Origin: Serratia proteamaculans
Lineage (GTDB): Bacteria; Pseudomonadota; Gammaproteobacteria; Enterobacterales; Enterobacteriaceae
Direction of reading: 5' to 3'
DNA: 64,000 nucleotides
NCBI RefSeq assembly: GCF_008830365.1
Contig: NZ_WBKI01000003.1
Location: 124,001 to 188,000, forward strand
The notes beneath the pieces were generated by a model. It ran no database searches. It was not told where the DNA came from and saw nothing but the letters and a program-made list of their open reading frames with translations. This document shows positions 21,741 through 34,623 of the stretch, piece by piece. Numbering within the stretch: position 1 is the stretch's first letter; each line of letters starts with the position of its first letter. A program made the position numbers and the translations under genes.

Positions 21741-24104
21741 ATGTCACTCCAACAGGGTTTCTTGCTCACCCGCCACTGGCGTGATACGCCCGCCGGCACC
21801 GAGGTGGAGTTTTGGCTGGCGACCGATCACGGCCCGCAGCAACTTCGCCTGTCGCCGCAGACCTCCGTCGCCTTTATCCCAGCCGAACAGCGCCAACGCG
21901 CTGAGCAATTGCTGCGTGAAGAACGCCAATGGGAGCTAAAACCGCTGCCACTGACCGATTTTCATCATCGCCCGGTATTGGGGCTCTATTGCCGTCAGCA
22001 CCGTCAGTTGATCAAGCTGGAAAGGCTGCTGAAAGACGGCGGCGTCAATCTCTACGAGGCTGATATCCGTCCGCCGGAACGCTACCTGATGGAACGCTTT
22101 ATCACCGCACCGGTGTGGTTCAGCGGCCAGGCCAACGGCAATGGCCCGCTGATCAACGGCCAGATGAAGCCGGCACCGGAATATCGCCCCACGTTGAAAC
22201 TGGTCTCGCTGGACATTGAAACCACCGCCCATGGCGAACTCTACTCGATCGCGCTGGAAGGCTGCGGCCAGCGTCAGGTGTACATGCTCGGGCCGGCTAA
22301 CGGTGGCAATGAGGCGCTGGATTTTGACCTGGAGTACTGTGTCAGCCGCCCACAAATGTTGGAACGGCTGAATCAGTGGCTGGAACAACACGATCCCGAC
22401 GCCATCATTGGCTGGAATCTGGTGCAGTTCGATTTACGGGTCCTGCAAAAGCACGCGGAGCGTTACCAAATCCCGTTACGATTTGGTCGTGGCGGCAATC
22501 TGCTGGAGTGGCGTGAACACGGTTTCAAGCAGAACCATTTTTTTGCCTCCGCCGCCGGACGGTTGATTATTGATGGCATCGAGGCACTGAAGTCCGCCAC
22601 CTGGAACTTCCCTTCCTTCAGCCTCGAGCATGTGTCGCAGACACTGCTGGGAGAAGGCAAGTCGATCGACAATCCTTACCAGCGAATGGCGGAAATCGAC
22701 CGGCGCTTTGCCGAAGACAAACCGGCGCTGGCACGCTACAACCTGAAGGACTGCGAACTGGTGACACGCGTCTTCGCCAAGACCGATCTGCTGACCTTCC
22801 TGCTGGAGCGCGCCACGGTGACCGGACTGGCCGCCGACCGCAGCGGCGGTTCGGTGGCCGCGTTCAGCAATCTGTATATGCCGCGCATGCACCGGCTGGG
22901 TTTTGTTGCCCCCAACCTCGGCGAGCAACCGGAAGAACACAGCCCTGGTGGCTTTGTGATGGATTCACAGCCCGGTTTGTATGACTCGGTGCTGGTGCTG
23001 GATTACAAGAGCCTGTACCCGTCGATCATCCGCACTTTCCTGATCGATCCCGTCGGGTTGGTGGAAGGCATGCAGCACCCCGGCGATGCCGATTCGGTGC
23101 CCGGTTTCCGCCATGCACGCTTCTCGCGCAGCAAACACTGTCTGCCGGCGATCGTCGAACAGATCTGGCAGGGGCGTGAGGCAGCCAAACGTCAACAGAA
23201 CAAAGCCTTGTCCCAGGCATTAAAGATCATCATGAACGCGCTGTACGGCGTACTGGGATCGAGCGGTTGCCGCTTTTTTGATCCGCGGTTGGCCTCGTCG
23301 ATCACCCTGCGTGGCCATGAGATAATGCGCCAGACGCGCGAGCTGATCGAGGCTCAGGGTTATCAGGTGATCTACGGGGATACCGATTCCACCTTCGTCT
23401 GGCTCAAGCAGCCGCATGACGAGCAGCAGGCGGCGCAAATAGGCCGGACCCTGGTGCAACTGGTGAACCAATGGTGGCAACAGCATTTACAGCAACAGTA
23501 CGGGCTGGAAAATGCGCTGGAGCTGGAGTTCGAAACCCATTACTCGCGTTTCCTGATGCCCACCATTCGCGGTGCCGAACAGGGCAGTAAAAAACGCTAT
23601 GCCGGGCTGATCGCCAAGCCGGACGGCAGCGAAGAGATGGTGTACAAAGGGCTGGAAACGGTGCGTACCGACTGGACACCACTGGCACAGCAGTTCCAAC
23701 AGCTGCTTTACCAACGTATTTTCAAACGGCAGCCGTATCAGGATTTTGTGCGTGAATACGTTAGCCAAACGCTTAACGGCGACTTCGACGATCGGCTGGT
23801 CTATCGCAAGCGCCTGCGCAGAAAGCTGGACGAATATCAACGTAACGTCCCGCCACATGTTCGCGCAGCCCGCATCGCCGACGACTATAATCGTCAGCAG
23901 GGGCGACCGCTGCAATACCAGAACGGCGGCTGGATCAGCTATGTGATGACCGTGGCCGGGCCGGAGCCGCTGGAAACCCAGCAGTCGGCAATTGATTACC
24001 CCCATTATCTGGAGCGCCAGTTGGAACCGGTGGCTGACGCCATACTGCCATTTTTACATGACGATTTTACCACTCTGGTGACCGGACAGATGGGCCTGTT
24101 TTAA
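21741..24104 (+). CDS. polB: DNA polymerase II
   Basis: Family B DNA polymerase used in repair and restart after damage. Length is 787 residues (E. coli 783). Seen: the 3'-5' exonuclease motif [11 protein letters not shown], exonuclease II region [12 protein letters not shown], polymerase motif [13 protein letters not shown], motif [17 protein letters not shown] and motif C YGDTDSTF. All catalytic aspartates are present. The ATG at 21741 is preferred to a GTG at 21738 on ribosome-site spacing. The araBADC genes found here in E. coli are absent. Confidence 0.97.
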   Translation: MSLQQGFLLTRHWRDTPAGTEVEFWLATDHGPQQLRLSPQTSVAFIPAEQRQRAEQLLREERQWELKPLPLTDFHHRPVLGLYCRQHRQLIKLERLLKDGGVNLYEADIRPPERYLMERFITAPVWFSGQANGNGPLINGQMKPAPEYRPTLKLVSLDIETTAHGELYSIALEGCGQRQVYMLGPANGGNEALDFDLEYCVSRPQMLERLNQWLEQHDPDAIIGWNLVQFDLRVLQKHAERYQIPLRFGRGGNLLEWREHGFKQNHFFASAAGRLIIDGIEALKSATWNFPSFSLEHVSQTLLGEGKSIDNPYQRMAEIDRRFAEDKPALARYNLKDCELVTRVFAKTDLLTFLLERATVTGLAADRSGGSVAAFSNLYMPRMHRLGFVAPNLGEQPEEHSPGGFVMDSQPGLYDSVLVLDYKSLYPSIIRTFLIDPVGLVEGMQHPGDADSVPGFRHARFSRSKHCLPAIVEQIWQGREAAKRQQNKALSQALKIIMNALYGVLGSSGCRFFDPRLASSITLRGHEIMRQTRELIEAQGYQVIYGDTDSTFVWLKQPHDEQQAAQIGRTLVQLVNQWWQQHLQQQYGLENALELEFETHYSRFLMPTIRGAEQGSKKRYAGLIAKPDGSEEMVYKGLETVRTDWTPLAQQFQQLLYQRIFKRQPYQDFVREYVSQTLNGDFDDRLVYRKRLRRKLDEYQRNVPPHVRAARIADDYNRQQGRPLQYQNGGWISYVMTVAGPEPLETQQSAIDYPHYLERQLEPVADAILPFLHDDFTTLVTGQMGLF

Positions 24105-24110
24105 CATTCC

Positions 24111-24125
24111 GCCCGCCATGCGGGC
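24111..24125 (+). terminator. Hairpin after polB
   Basis: GCCCGC-CAT-GCGGGC starts seven bases after the polB stop. There is no T-run, so it may act mainly in RNA stability. A second hairpin CCCATGC/GCATGGG lies at 24225-24252 in the rapA upstream region. Confidence 0.4.
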
Positions 24126-24369
24126 GTTGGCGAAGGGTTAAGAAAAATCATCGGGTTTTGCAGGTGACGAACGCGCCGCCTTCCATTACCATAGCGCCCT
24201 TCCCAAATTCTGGACCACACTCCACCCATGCCATCGATGATGTATGCATGGGATGAATAGCTATTGCCCGCCATATTAAAATAAATCGGGATTAGCAGAC
24301 GTTTGATACGGGTGCCGCGGCCTTCTCGCCCGGTAACAAGACTTACTTAAAGAATCGAGCCGACAATAT

Positions 24370-27276
24370 ATGCCTTTTACACTTGGTCAACGCTGGATCA
24401 GCGACACGGAAAGCGAATTAGGACTGGGTACCGTCGTGGCGCTGGATACGCGCATGATTACCCTGCTTTTCCCCGCAACCGGCGAAAACCGCCTCTATGC
24501 CAGAAATGACTCGCCAATCACCCGCGTGATGTTCAACCCGGGCGACACCATTAGCAACCACGAAGGCTGGGAGCTGCAGGTGGAAGAGGTCAAAGAGGAT
24601 AACGGCCTGCTGACCTATATCGGCACCCGCCTGGATACCCAGGAGAGCGGTGTGGCAATGCGCGAAGTGCTGCTGGACAGCAAGCTGACCTTCAGCAAGC
24701 CGCAGGACCGTCTGTTTGCCGGCCAGATCGACCGTATGGACCGTTTCGCCCTGCGCTTCCGTGCGCGTAAATACCAGAGCGAGCAGTATCGTCTGCCGTT
24801 TGCCGGCCTGCGCGGCATGCGTGCCAGCCTGATCCCGCACCAGTTGCACATCGCCTATGAAGTCGGTCAGCGTCACGCACCGCGCGTGCTGTTGGCGGAT
24901 GAAGTCGGCCTGGGTAAAACCATCGAAGCCGGGATGATCATTCACCAGCAATTGCTGGCAGGCCGCGCCGAGCGCGTACTGATCGTGGTGCCGGAAACCC
25001 TGCAGCACCAGTGGCTGGTCGAAATGATGCGCCGCTTCAACCTGTATTTCTCACTGTTTGACGACAGCCGTTACTCAGAGGCCAAACTCGACAGCAGCAA
25101 CCCGTTTGAAACCGAACAACTGGTGATCTGCTCGCTGGACTTCGTGCGCCGCAACAAGCAGCGTCTGGAAGAGCTGGCCGATGCCCAGTGGGACCTGCTG
25201 GTGGTCGATGAAGCCCACCACCTGGCCTGGAGCGAAGACGCGCCAAGCCGCGAGTATCAGGTGATTGAGCAACTGGCTGAGCACATTCCCGGCGTGTTGC
25301 TGCTGACCGCAACCCCGGAACAGCTTGGCCAGCAGAGCCACTTCGCCCGTCTGCGTCTGCTGGATCCGAACCGTTTCCACGACTACCACGACTTTGTCGC
25401 CGAACAGCAGAAATATCGCCCGGTGGCCGACGCCGTCACCCTGCTGCTGAGCGGTGAACGTCTGACCGATGACAAGCTGAACCTGTTGGGTGAACTGATT
25501 GACGAGCAGGACATCGAACCACTGCTGAAAGCGGCCAACAGCGACAGTGACAACAGTGAGCAGGCGCGTCAGGAACTGGTCACCATGCTGATGGACCGCC
25601 ACGGCACCAGCCGCGTGCTGTTCCGTAACACCCGTAACGGCGTTAAAGGCTTCCCACACCGTAACCTGCACCAGATCAAGCTGCCGCTGCCGACCCAGTA
25701 TCAGACCGCGATTAAAGTGTCCGGCATCATGGGCGCGAAGAAAACCGTCGAGGCGCGCGCGCGCGACATGCTGTACCCGGAGCAAATCTATCAGGAGTTC
25801 GAGGGCGAAAACGCCACCTGGTGGAACTTCGATCCACGCGTTGAGTGGCTGCTGAATTACCTGGTGGCCAACCGCCACGAGAAAGTACTGGTGATCTGCG
25901 CCCACGCCGCCACCGCACTGCAACTGGAGCAGGTGCTGCGTGAACGTGAAGCGATCCGCGCTGCCGTATTCCACGAAGGCTTGTCGATTATCGAACGCGA
26001 CCGTGCCGCCGCTTACTTCGCTTCAGAAGAAGACGGCGCTCAGGTGCTGCTGTGCTCGGAAATCGGTTCTGAAGGCCGTAACTTCCAGTTCGCCAGCCAC
26101 CTGGTGATGTTCGATCTGCCGTTCAACCCGGATCTGCTGGAACAGCGTATCGGCCGTCTGGACCGTATTGGCCAGATGCATGATATTCAAATCATGGTGC
26201 CTTACCTGGAAAACACCGCTCAGGCGGTACTGGGCCGTTGGTTCCATGAAGGGCTGGATGCCTTCGAGCATACCTGCCCGACCGGCCGCACCATTTATGA
26301 CAGCGGCTACGAGCAACTGATCGGTTTCCTGGCATCGCCGACCGAGCAGGAAGGGCTGAATGAATTCATTCACGCCTGCCGTCAGCAACACGACCACCTG
26401 AAAGTGCAACTTGAGCAGGGCCGTGACCGCCTGCTGGAAATGCACTCCAACGGCGGTGAGAAAGCGCAAGCACTGGCAGAAGCCATCGCCAATCAGGATA
26501 ACGACGTCAACTTGGTGGGCTTTGCGCTTAACCTGTTCGATATCGTCGGTATCAACCAGGACGATCGCAGCGACAACCTGATTGTCCTGACGCCGTCCGA
26601 CCACATGCTGGTACCGGACTTCCCGGGCCTGCCGCAGGACGGCTGCACCGTCACCTTCGATCGCGAACAGGCCTTGTCGCGTGAAGATGCGCAATTCGTC
26701 AGTTGGGAACACCCGATTATCCGCAACGGTCTGGATCTGATCCTGTCCGGCGATACCGGCAGCTGTGCGGTCTCCCTGTTGAAAAACAAGGCGCTGCCGG
26801 TCGGTACCCTGCTGGTCGAATTGGTGTACGTGGTTGAGGCACAGGCACCGAAGCACCTGCAACTGACCCGTTTCCTGCCCCCGACGCCAATCCGCATGCT
26901 GATGGACCGCAAAGGCACCAATCTGGCGGCACAGGTTGAATTCGAAAGCTTCAACCGCCAGTTGAACGCGGTTAATCGCCACACCTCCAGCAAGCTGGTC
27001 AACGCGGTGCAGCAGGATGTGCATGCCATGCTGCAACAGGCGGAAAGCCTGGTTGAAGAGCAGGCCCGTGCGCTGATTGAACTGGCGAAACAGGAAGCGG
27101 ATGACAAGCTGAGCACCGAATTGGCGCGTCTGGAAGCCCTGAAGGCGGTCAACCCGAACATCCGTGATGACGAAGTCGAAACGCTGGAGTTCAACCGCAA
27201 GCAGGTACTGGTTAACCTGAATGAAGCGGGATGGCGTCTGGATGCGATCCGTCTGGTGGTCGTGACTCACCAGTAA
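24370..27276 (+). CDS. rapA: RNA polymerase recycling ATPase RapA (HepA)
   Basis: A Swi2/Snf2 ATPase that binds core RNA polymerase and helps its recycling. The 968-residue length is identical to E. coli RapA. Seen: N-terminal Tudor-like domains ([20 protein letters not shown]), Walker A DEVGLGKT at 177-184, DEAH at 280-283, helicase C motifs ([37 protein letters not shown] region), then the long RapA-specific C-terminal domain. It is followed by a hairpin and then rluA, as in E. coli. Confidence 0.98.
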   Translation: MPFTLGQRWISDTESELGLGTVVALDTRMITLLFPATGENRLYARNDSPITRVMFNPGDTISNHEGWELQVEEVKEDNGLLTYIGTRLDTQESGVAMREVLLDSKLTFSKPQDRLFAGQIDRMDRFALRFRARKYQSEQYRLPFAGLRGMRASLIPHQLHIAYEVGQRHAPRVLLADEVGLGKTIEAGMIIHQQLLAGRAERVLIVVPETLQHQWLVEMMRRFNLYFSLFDDSRYSEAKLDSSNPFETEQLVICSLDFVRRNKQRLEELADAQWDLLVVDEAHHLAWSEDAPSREYQVIEQLAEHIPGVLLLTATPEQLGQQSHFARLRLLDPNRFHDYHDFVAEQQKYRPVADAVTLLLSGERLTDDKLNLLGELIDEQDIEPLLKAANSDSDNSEQARQELVTMLMDRHGTSRVLFRNTRNGVKGFPHRNLHQIKLPLPTQYQTAIKVSGIMGAKKTVEARARDMLYPEQIYQEFEGENATWWNFDPRVEWLLNYLVANRHEKVLVICAHAATALQLEQVLREREAIRAAVFHEGLSIIERDRAAAYFASEEDGAQVLLCSEIGSEGRNFQFASHLVMFDLPFNPDLLEQRIGRLDRIGQMHDIQIMVPYLENTAQAVLGRWFHEGLDAFEHTCPTGRTIYDSGYEQLIGFLASPTEQEGLNEFIHACRQQHDHLKVQLEQGRDRLLEMHSNGGEKAQALAEAIANQDNDVNLVGFALNLFDIVGINQDDRSDNLIVLTPSDHMLVPDFPGLPQDGCTVTFDREQALSREDAQFVSWEHPIIRNGLDLILSGDTGSCAVSLLKNKALPVGTLLVELVYVVEAQAPKHLQLTRFLPPTPIRMLMDRKGTNLAAQVEFESFNRQLNAVNRHTSSKLVNAVQQDVHAMLQQAESLVEEQARALIELAKQEADDKLSTELARLEALKAVNPNIRDDEVETLEFNRKQVLVNLNEAGWRLDAIRLVVVTHQ

Positions 27277-27287
27277 TCTGTGCGACG

Positions 27288-27306
27288 GGGAACTGTGGTT
27301 CCCCGT
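27288..27306 (+). terminator. Stem-loop between rapA and rluA
   Basis: CGGGGAAC-TGTG-GTTCCCCG lies 12 bases after the rapA stop and 28 before the rluA start. It has no T-run; it may attenuate or stabilise the rapA message rather than end it. Confidence 0.4.
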
Positions 27307-27333
27307 ACCGTCACTTTCAGCGGAGTCAACAAG

Positions 27334-27984
27334 ATGGAACCTTACAATCCCCCGCAGGGCCCGATGCATATTCTGTATCAGGATGAGCACATTATCGTGG
27401 TCAACAAACCGAGCGGCCTGCTGTCGGTTCCTGGCCGTGCGCCGGAAAACAAAGACAGCCTGATGACACGCATTCAGGCGGACTTTCCGGCGGCAGAATC
27501 GGTACATCGCCTGGATATGGCAACCAGCGGCGTGATTGTAGTGGCGCTGAACAAGCCTGCCGAGCGCGAGCTTAAGCGCCAGTTCCGCGAGCGTGAGCCG
27601 AAGAAGTCTTATATCGCCCGAGTGTGGGGCCATCTGGAGCAGGACGAAGGTTTGGTAGATTTGCCACTGATTTGTGACTGGCCGAACCGGCCGTTGCAGA
27701 AGGTGTGTTTCGAAACCGGCAAAGCGGCGCAAACCGAGTATCTGGTGCTGTCACGCGATGCCGATGGCAGCACGCGGGTAAAACTCATGCCGATTACCGG
27801 CCGCTCACATCAGTTACGCGTGCATATGCTGGCGCTGGGCCACCCGATCCTCGGTGACGGTTTCTACGCCCCTCCAGAAGCCAAAGCCATGGCACCCAGA
27901 TTACAGCTGCATGCACAGGAACTGCGAATTACCCACCCGGCATTCCAGACGCCAATGCACTTTCGCGTCGAACCGGATTTCTGA
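27334..27984 (+). CDS. rluA: Pseudouridine synthase RluA (23S rRNA 746 / tRNA 32)
   Basis: Converts U746 of 23S rRNA and U32 of some tRNAs to pseudouridine. Length is 216 residues (E. coli 219). Seen: the catalytic motif HRLDMATSG with the essential Asp at 61, the KPSGLLSVPGR segment and the closing GRSHQLRVHMLALGHPILGD. The start at 27334 (MEPYNPPQ) has CGGAG about eight bases upstream and aligns with E. coli; the frame opens 54 bases earlier without support. Confidence 0.96.
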   Translation: MEPYNPPQGPMHILYQDEHIIVVNKPSGLLSVPGRAPENKDSLMTRIQADFPAAESVHRLDMATSGVIVVALNKPAERELKRQFREREPKKSYIARVWGHLEQDEGLVDLPLICDWPNRPLQKVCFETGKAAQTEYLVLSRDADGSTRVKLMPITGRSHQLRVHMLALGHPILGDGFYAPPEAKAMAPRLQLHAQELRITHPAFQTPMHFRVEPDF

Positions 27985-27999
27985 GTGACATTAAAAGAC

Positions 28000-28019
28000 G
28001 GGCCCAGCATGCTGGGCCC
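28000..28019. terminator. Perfect palindrome between convergent rluA and djlA
   Basis: GGGCCCAGCATGCTGGGCCC is a perfect 20-bp palindrome. On the minus strand it is followed by GTCTTTTAATG, so it probably ends djlA transcription and may slow rluA transcription in the other direction. Confidence 0.6.
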
Positions 28020-28043
28020 CGGTCAGGCATTCAGAGCCCGCTA

Positions 28044-28865
28044 TTACTTGAAACCTTTCTCACGCTTGATCAGGTCGTACGCTGCCTGAATTTCCTGCGC
28101 TTTCTGCTTGGCCATTTCCATCATTTGCGGCGGCAAACCTTTCGCCACCAGCTTATCAGGATGGTGCTCGCTCATCAGCTTGCGATAAGCACGCTTGATG
28201 GTGGTGGCATCGTCGCTGCTGCTAACACCCAGCACTTTGCAGGCATCCTCCAGCGTAGGCCCACGTTGCGCCTGCTGGTAGCCGCCGTGCGAATAACCGC
28301 CCTGCTGACCACCGCCAAACTGACGCCCGCCTTCCATCATGCTGAGGAACTGATCGAACTGCGCACGTGAAATGCCAAGCTCTTCAGCAATCACATACAG
28401 CACCTGACGCTCGTTCGGGTGCAGCGAGCCATCGGCAAATGCCGCCTGGATTTGAATTTCCAGAAACATCCGAATCAGGTCAAAACGGCCGAAACAAATG
28501 CTGCGGAACTGCTGCAGCGTTTCTCTCAGCGGAAACTGGCTCTGTTTACCTTCACGAAAAGCCTGCTGCGCTGCCGTACGGGCTTCACCGTGCAGTTGCA
28601 AACGATCCATAAACAGGCTGGCGATCTGAATATCCGCCTCGGTAACACGTCCTTTTGATTTGGTCAGGTGACCCATCACCTGAAAAGTGGTGCGGAAAAA
28701 CAGCGTTTGCCGCGTTTGCTGGCCGGCGAAAAAGCCCCGGCTGCGCTTATTGCTGCGCGCAGTGTCGATCATATGACCGACAATCAGCCCCAAAACTACA
28801 CCCCAGAATCCCGCGCCAGCCCAAATGGCCACGATGACCCCGAGCAGTTTTCCCCAATACTGCAT
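28044..28865 (-). CDS. djlA: Membrane-anchored co-chaperone DjlA
   Basis: A DnaK co-chaperone anchored in the inner membrane, linked to capsule and envelope signalling. Length is 273 residues (E. coli 271). Seen: one N-terminal transmembrane segment with glycine-rich dimer motif ([18 protein letters not shown]), a central TerB-like domain, a Gly/Gln-rich linker ([17 protein letters not shown]) and a C-terminal J domain with HPD in MSEHHPDKL. The start at 28865 (MQYWGKLL) matches the family; the frame opens six codons earlier. Confidence 0.96.
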   Translation of the reverse strand: MQYWGKLLGVIVAIWAGAGFWGVVLGLIVGHMIDTARSNKRSRGFFAGQQTRQTLFFRTTFQVMGHLTKSKGRVTEADIQIASLFMDRLQLHGEARTAAQQAFREGKQSQFPLRETLQQFRSICFGRFDLIRMFLEIQIQAAFADGSLHPNERQVLYVIAEELGISRAQFDQFLSMMEGGRQFGGGQQGGYSHGGYQQAQRGPTLEDACKVLGVSSSDDATTIKRAYRKLMSEHHPDKLVAKGLPPQMMEMAKQKAQEIQAAYDLIKREKGFK

Positions 28866-29093
28866 ATACTCCTCAATTATCATGCCGAAAGCCGACTGCT
28901 CCCTCCCGTCTTAGGTGAGGGTTAAGGCGATTTTTCTCAGGATTTGGATTATCATACCTGTCATTTATCTTTGCGCCTATCGACGACGCAAGTAAACGGC
29001 CGGATTTAACACTAGCGCAACGCAGATGAGTAATATAGTCTCTGACCGTTTGCCGGACATGACGCCTCTGATGACGGAACACCAAAACCGCGT

Positions 29094-31457
29094 ATGAAAA
29101 AAAGTTTCCCAACACTGCTGGCCACACTGATTTGGACGGCACTCTACAGCCAGCATGCCCTGGCTGACCTGGCCGAGCAATGTATGCTTGGCGTTCCTGT
29201 TTATGACAAACCGCTGGTCAGCGGCGACCCCAACAGCCTGCCTGTCACTATCAACGCTGATGACTCTCGCACGGATTATCCGAAAAGTGCGCTGTTCACC
29301 GGTAACGTAAATATTGAACAAGGCAACAGCACTCTGACCGCCAAGCAGGTGGAACTGACCCAGACGCAAAATCCGGGGCAGACCGATCCGGTGCGCACCG
29401 TGACCGCTACCGGTGATGTGCACTACAGCGACAATCAGATCAAGCTGAAAGGCCCGAAGGCCTGGTCAAACCTGAACAACAAAGATACCGACGTCTATGA
29501 GGGTGACTACCAAATGGTAGGCCGTCAGGGGCGTGGCGACGCCGACAAGATGAAGATGCGCGGCGCCAACCGTTACACCATTCTGGAAAACGGCACCTTT
29601 ACCTCCTGTTTGCCGGGTGACGACAGCTGGAGCGTGGTCGGTTCCGAAGTGATCCACGACCGTGAAGAACAGGTAGCGGAAATCTGGAATGCCCGCTTTA
29701 AGATTGGCGGTGTGCCGGTGTTTTACAGCCCGTACCTGCAATTGCCGGTCGGTGATAAACGTCGCTCCGGTTTCCTGATCCCGAATGCAAAATATGGCAG
29801 CAGCAATGGCTTTGAGTTTATGCTGCCGTATTACTGGAACATTGCGCCGAACTTCGACGCCACCATCACGCCGCACTACATGTCCCGACGCGGCCTGCAG
29901 TTGCAGAACGAATTTCGCTATCTGGTGCAGCCGGGCCTGGGCCTGATGGAATTCGACTGGTTGCCGGACGACAAGGAATACAGCAAGAACAACCCTGACG
30001 ACAGTAAACGCTGGTTATTCTACTGGAACCACAATGGCGTGATGGACCAGGTGTGGCGCTTCAACGTCGACTACACCAAGGTCAGTGATTCCAAATACTT
30101 TACCGATCTGGACTCAACCTACGGTTCCACCACCGACGGTTATGCCACCCAGAAATTCAGCCTCGGCTACGCCATTGATAACTGGGACGCCACCTTAAGT
30201 TCCAAACAGTTCCAGATCTATGACGATACCGATCGCAGCCGGTCAGACTCGTACAAAGTTCAGCCACAGCTGGACCTGAACTACTATAAAGACGATCTCG
30301 GCCCGTTTGATTTCCGCATCTACGGCCAGGCGGCCAAGTTTATCAGCGTCAACCCTTACAGTCCGGACGCCACTCGTCTGCATATGGAACCGACGCTGAG
30401 CCTGCCACTGACCAACGGCTGGGGCAGTCTGAACACCGAAGCCAAACTGCTGGCGACCCACTATCAACAGGATATTCCTGACGGTTTCGCCGCCAACTAC
30501 AAGACCCGTACCGGCAACAACGCGCCAGGTCTTGAAGACTCGGTTAACCGCGTCTTGCCGCAGTTCAAGGTCGACGGCAAAATGGTGTTCGATCGCCCAA
30601 TGGATTGGTCGGAAGGCTATACCCAGACCCTGGAGCCGCGCATGCAGTACCTGTATGTGCCGTATCGCGATCAGAGCAATATCTACACCTACGACACCAC
30701 GCTGCTGCAAACCGACTACTCCGGCCTGTTCCGTGACCGTACCTACAGCGGCCTGGATCGCATCGCTTCACAGAACCGCGTGTCTACCGGTTTGACCACG
30801 CGAATTTATGATGACGCTCTGGTTGAACGTTTTAATGCTTCCGTGGGTCAAATCTACTACTTCAGCCGTTCACGTACCGGTGACCAAACCACGGGTTACG
30901 ATAACAATGATGACACCGGCAGCCTGGCCTGGGCCGGCGACACCTATTGGAAGATCGACGATCGTTGGGGCCTGCGCGGCGGCCTGCAGTATGATACGCG
31001 CCTGAATAGCGTTTCGCTGGGCAACGGCGTACTGGAATACCGTCAGGATTCTGAACGTGTATTGCAGTTGAACTACCGTTACGCCACGCCGGAGTATATT
31101 GAGACGGCGCTGAACACCACGCAGGTTCCGGCCTATCAGGACGGTATTTCGCAGGTGGGCGTCACCGGCAGTTGGCCAATCGCCGATCGTTGGGCCGTCG
31201 TAGGTGCTTACTATTACGACACCCGTGCCAAGCAGTCCGCCGATCAGTTGCTCGGTGTGAAGTACAACACCTGCTGCTGGGCAGTGACCTTGGGCTATGA
31301 GCGTAAGATCACCGACTGGAATGGCAGCAACAATACCAGTGTTTATGACAACAAAGTTTCGTTCAACGTCGAACTGCGTGGCCTGAGCAGCGATCACAGT
31401 CTGGGCTCCGCGGAAATGCTGCGTTCCGGCATTCTGCCTTACCAGCGTGCATTTTGA
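29094..31457 (+). CDS. lptD: LPS assembly outer membrane protein LptD
   Basis: Beta-barrel protein that with lipoprotein LptE inserts LPS into the outer leaflet. Length is 787 residues (E. coli 784). Seen: a signal peptide ending near HALA, an N-terminal OstA/LptA-like periplasmic domain ([18 protein letters not shown]), and a large C-terminal barrel rich in aromatic beta-strands. The four cysteines needed for the two long-range disulfides are present at about 30, 172, 727 and 728 (CC pair in YNTCCW). It heads lptD-surA-pdxA-rsmA-apaG-apaH and is divergent from djlA. Confidence 0.97.
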   Translation: MKKSFPTLLATLIWTALYSQHALADLAEQCMLGVPVYDKPLVSGDPNSLPVTINADDSRTDYPKSALFTGNVNIEQGNSTLTAKQVELTQTQNPGQTDPVRTVTATGDVHYSDNQIKLKGPKAWSNLNNKDTDVYEGDYQMVGRQGRGDADKMKMRGANRYTILENGTFTSCLPGDDSWSVVGSEVIHDREEQVAEIWNARFKIGGVPVFYSPYLQLPVGDKRRSGFLIPNAKYGSSNGFEFMLPYYWNIAPNFDATITPHYMSRRGLQLQNEFRYLVQPGLGLMEFDWLPDDKEYSKNNPDDSKRWLFYWNHNGVMDQVWRFNVDYTKVSDSKYFTDLDSTYGSTTDGYATQKFSLGYAIDNWDATLSSKQFQIYDDTDRSRSDSYKVQPQLDLNYYKDDLGPFDFRIYGQAAKFISVNPYSPDATRLHMEPTLSLPLTNGWGSLNTEAKLLATHYQQDIPDGFAANYKTRTGNNAPGLEDSVNRVLPQFKVDGKMVFDRPMDWSEGYTQTLEPRMQYLYVPYRDQSNIYTYDTTLLQTDYSGLFRDRTYSGLDRIASQNRVSTGLTTRIYDDALVERFNASVGQIYYFSRSRTGDQTTGYDNNDDTGSLAWAGDTYWKIDDRWGLRGGLQYDTRLNSVSLGNGVLEYRQDSERVLQLNYRYATPEYIETALNTTQVPAYQDGISQVGVTGSWPIADRWAVVGAYYYDTRAKQSADQLLGVKYNTCCWAVTLGYERKITDWNGSNNTSVYDNKVSFNVELRGLSSDHSLGSAEMLRSGILPYQRAF

Positions 31458-31522
31458 TGCTTTGTAACACTTTGAAAACGAGAACTTTAACCCGCATTTG
31501 CGGATTACATAATGGGAAATGT

Positions 31523-32821
31523 ATGAAGAACTGGAGAACGCTTATTCTCGGATTGGTGGTTTGTGCCAATACCGCGTTCGCAGCACCCCAAGAAGTGGAT
31601 AAAGTCGCCGCCGTCGTGGATAACGGCGTGGTCCTTGAGAGCGACGTAAGCACCCTGTTGCAGTCGGTGAAGCTCAATGCGCAGCAGGCCGGCCAACAAT
31701 TGCCGGATGACAAAACGCTTCGTCACCAGATCCTTGAGCGTCTGATTATGGATAACATCCAGCTGCAGATGGCCAAGAAAATGGGCATCAACGTTTCTGA
31801 TGCCGATTTGGACAAAGCCATCGGCAACATCGCCGCACAGAACAAAATGAGCATCGATCAGATGCGCAGCCGTCTGGCGTATGAAGGCCTGAACTACAAC
31901 ACCTACCGTTCGCAGATCCGCAAGGAAATGCTGATTACGGAGGTGCGTAACAATGAAGTGCGCCGCCGCGTCACTATCCTGCCTCAGGAAGTTGACTCTC
32001 TGGCCACTCAGGTTGGCGCTCAGAACGGTAGCGATACCGAAATGAACATCAGCCACATCCTGATCCCGCTGCCGGAAAATCCGTCGCAGGCACAGGTGGA
32101 CGACGCGGAAGCCCTGGCTAAAAAACTGATGGGCGAAATCAACGGCGGTGCCGACTTCGGTAAGCTGGCGATCTCCTACTCTGCCGACTCCCAGGCGCTG
32201 AAAGGCGGCAACATGGGCTGGGGCAAGCTGCAGGAAATCCCTACCCTGTTCGCCGAAAGACTGGTTAACGCCAAAAAAGGCGACGTGGTTGGGCCGATCC
32301 GTTCCGGCGTAGGCTTCCACATCCTGAAAGTGAATGACATCCGTGGCTCCAGCCAGTCGGTGTCCGTTACCGAGGTTCATGCACGTCACATTCTGCTGAA
32401 ACCTTCTGTGGTGCTGACCGACGATCAAGCACGCGCCAAGCTGCAAGCGGTAGCCGAAGAAATCAAAAGCGGCCGCGCCAAGTTTGCTGACGAAGCCAAA
32501 CAGCTTTCTCAGGATCCGGGTTCTGCACTGCAGGGCGGCGATCTGGGCTGGGCTTCTCCAGACATCTACGATCCGGCTTTCCGCGACGCGTTGATGAAGC
32601 TGAGCAAAGGCGAAGTCAGCCAACCGGTGCATTCTTCCTTCGGCTGGCACCTGATTCAGTTGCTGGATACGCGTCAGGTCGACAAAACCGATGCAGCGCA
32701 GAAAGATCGCGCTTACCGCATGCTGTTCAACCGCAAGTTTGCTGAAGAAGCGCAAACCTGGATGCAGGAACAACGTGCTCAGGCTTACGTGAAGATCCTT
32801 GACGGTAATGCACAACAATAA
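31523..32821 (+). CDS. surA: Periplasmic chaperone / peptidyl-prolyl isomerase SurA
   Basis: Main chaperone for outer membrane protein precursors, including LptD. Length is 432 residues (E. coli 428). Seen: a signal peptide ([20 protein letters not shown]), the N-terminal core ([17 protein letters not shown]) and two parvulin domains, each opening with the isomerase motif ([10 protein letters not shown] and [10 protein letters not shown]). The start at 31523 is the one that yields the signal peptide; the frame opens upstream inside the lptD end. The stop overlaps the pdxA start by 14 bases. Confidence 0.97.
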   Translation: MKNWRTLILGLVVCANTAFAAPQEVDKVAAVVDNGVVLESDVSTLLQSVKLNAQQAGQQLPDDKTLRHQILERLIMDNIQLQMAKKMGINVSDADLDKAIGNIAAQNKMSIDQMRSRLAYEGLNYNTYRSQIRKEMLITEVRNNEVRRRVTILPQEVDSLATQVGAQNGSDTEMNISHILIPLPENPSQAQVDDAEALAKKLMGEINGGADFGKLAISYSADSQALKGGNMGWGKLQEIPTLFAERLVNAKKGDVVGPIRSGVGFHILKVNDIRGSSQSVSVTEVHARHILLKPSVVLTDDQARAKLQAVAEEIKSGRAKFADEAKQLSQDPGSALQGGDLGWASPDIYDPAFRDALMKLSKGEVSQPVHSSFGWHLIQLLDTRQVDKTDAAQKDRAYRMLFNRKFAEEAQTWMQEQRAQAYVKILDGNAQQ

Positions 32822-33800
32822 TCGCATCGTAATCACCCCCGGCGAGCCTGCCGGGGTTGGGCCGGATTTAGTGGCAACGCTGGCGCAACAAGATTGGCCT
32901 GTTGAACTGGTGGTGTGCGCGGATCCGGCCTTGTTGCTTGAACGCGCCGGACAGTTAAACCTGCCGTTGCAACTGCGCACCTATCAGCCACAGCAGCCTG
33001 CTCAGCCGCAGCGCGCCGGTACGCTGACGGTGTTGCCGGTCGCTACCGCTCATCCGGTGGTACCAGGCGATTTGAACGTGGGCAACAGCGCCTACGTGGT
33101 GGAAACTCTGGCGCGCGCCTGTGACGGCTGTCTGAACGGTGAGTTCGCCGCGCTGATAACCGGCCCGGTGAACAAGGCCGTGATCAACGACGCCGGCGTG
33201 CCATTCATTGGCCATACCGAATTCTTTGCCGATCGCAGCGGTTGCGATCGCGTGGTGATGATGTTGGCGACTGAAGAGCTGCGCGTGGCGCTGGCGACCA
33301 CCCACCTGCCTTTACTGGCGGTGCCTGGCGCTATCACCCAGCAAAGCCTGCATGAAGTCATCCGCATTCTCGACCATGACCTGAAAACCAAATTTGGCCT
33401 CGCTCAACCGCAGATCTATGTCTGTGGCCTGAACCCGCACGCCGGGGAAGGCGGCCATATGGGGCATGAAGAGATAGATACCATCATCCCGGCGCTCGAC
33501 GCGCTGCGTGCTGAAGGTATTCATCTGATCGGCCCACTGCCGGCGGACACCCTGTTCCAGCCCAAGTATCTGCAACATGCCGATGCGGTGCTGGCGATGT
33601 ATCACGATCAGGGTCTACCGGTGCTAAAATACCAAGGGTTCGGCCGGGCGGTAAATATTACCCTCGGTTTGCCTTTTATCCGTACCTCGGTCGACCACGG
33701 TACCGCTTTGGAACTGGCCGGCACCGGCACCGCCGATGCAGGCAGTTTTAAAACGGCCTTGAATCTCGCCATTAAAATGATAATTAATTGTAATGAATAA
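32808..33800 (+). CDS. pdxA: 4-hydroxythreonine-4-phosphate dehydrogenase
   Basis: NAD-dependent enzyme of pyridoxal phosphate synthesis that supplies the substrate of PdxJ. Length is 330 residues (E. coli 329). Seen: [16 protein letters not shown] at the start, the metal-binding His in [14 protein letters not shown]...GHTEFF, and [11 protein letters not shown] plus [11 protein letters not shown] further on. The ATG at 32808 is used; a TTG at 32799 is less likely. It overlaps surA at its start and rsmA at its end. Confidence 0.97.
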   Translation: MHNNNRIVITPGEPAGVGPDLVATLAQQDWPVELVVCADPALLLERAGQLNLPLQLRTYQPQQPAQPQRAGTLTVLPVATAHPVVPGDLNVGNSAYVVETLARACDGCLNGEFAALITGPVNKAVINDAGVPFIGHTEFFADRSGCDRVVMMLATEELRVALATTHLPLLAVPGAITQQSLHEVIRILDHDLKTKFGLAQPQIYVCGLNPHAGEGGHMGHEEIDTIIPALDALRAEGIHLIGPLPADTLFQPKYLQHADAVLAMYHDQGLPVLKYQGFGRAVNITLGLPFIRTSVDHGTALELAGTGTADAGSFKTALNLAIKMIINCNE

Positions 33801-34611
33801 TAAAGTCCACCAAGGGCACTTTGCCCGCAAACGCTTTGGACAGAACTTTTTAACCGATCAGTTTGTCATCGATAGCATTGTCTCCGCCATTCACCCGATG
33901 CCGGGTGAAGCGGTAGTTGAAATAGGCCCCGGCCTGGGCGCACTGACCGAGCCGGTCGGCGCACGTATGGATCGCATGACGGTGATTGAGCTGGACCGCG
34001 ATTTGGCGGCCCGCCTGGCGAACCACCCGCAGCTGAAAGACAAACTGACCATTCACCAGCAAGATGCCATGACGGTGAACTTTGCCGAAATGGCCGAGCA
34101 GGCAGGCCAACCGCTGCGCGTGTTTGGTAACCTGCCGTATAACATTTCGACGCCGCTGATGTTCCACCTTTTCAGCTATACTCAGGCCATTCGCGACATG
34201 CACTTTATGTTGCAGAAAGAAGTGGTTAACCGCCTGGTTGCCGGCCCGAACAGCAAGGCCTACGGGCGTTTGACCGTGATGGCGCAGTACTACTGCAACG
34301 TTATCCCGGTGTTGGAAGTGCCACCGACCTCCTTCACCCCGGCGCCGAAAGTGGATTCCGCTGTGGTGCGTCTGGTGCCACACCTGGTGAACCCGAACCC
34401 GGTGGGCGACGTGCGCATGCTGAGCCGTATTACCACCCAGGCGTTCAACCAACGCCGGAAGACCGTCCGTAACAGCCTGGGCGACCTGTTCACCCCGGAG
34501 CAACTGACGGAGTTGGGTATCGATCCGATACTGAGAGCAGAGAATATTTCTGTGGCGCAATACTGTAAGCTGGCTAACTGGCTTTCAGCCAATCCCACGC
34601 CGCAGCAATAA
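33793..34611 (+). CDS. rsmA: 16S rRNA dimethyladenosine transferase RsmA (KsgA)
   Basis: Dimethylates A1518 and A1519 of 16S rRNA with S-adenosylmethionine late in 30S assembly. Length is 272 residues (E. coli 273). Seen: SAM motif [15 protein letters not shown], motif [11 protein letters not shown], the catalytic NLPYNIS, and [12 protein letters not shown] near the end. It overlaps pdxA by eight bases. Confidence 0.98.
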   Translation: MNNKVHQGHFARKRFGQNFLTDQFVIDSIVSAIHPMPGEAVVEIGPGLGALTEPVGARMDRMTVIELDRDLAARLANHPQLKDKLTIHQQDAMTVNFAEMAEQAGQPLRVFGNLPYNISTPLMFHLFSYTQAIRDMHFMLQKEVVNRLVAGPNSKAYGRLTVMAQYYCNVIPVLEVPPTSFTPAPKVDSAVVRLVPHLVNPNPVGDVRMLSRITTQAFNQRRKTVRNSLGDLFTPEQLTELGIDPILRAENISVAQYCKLANWLSANPTPQQ

Positions 34612-34623
34612 GGAGTAGTGGTC

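Noticed and set aside
26023-27732. 569-codon minus-strand open frame opposite rapA and rluA
   Set aside because: It lies antisense to two fully conserved genes, has no recognisable domain, and is a frame artefact of high-GC coding DNA.
31505-32980. 491-codon minus-strand open frame opposite surA and pdxA
   Set aside because: Antisense to conserved genes, low-complexity His/Arg/Gln-rich product, no ribosome site or family motif.
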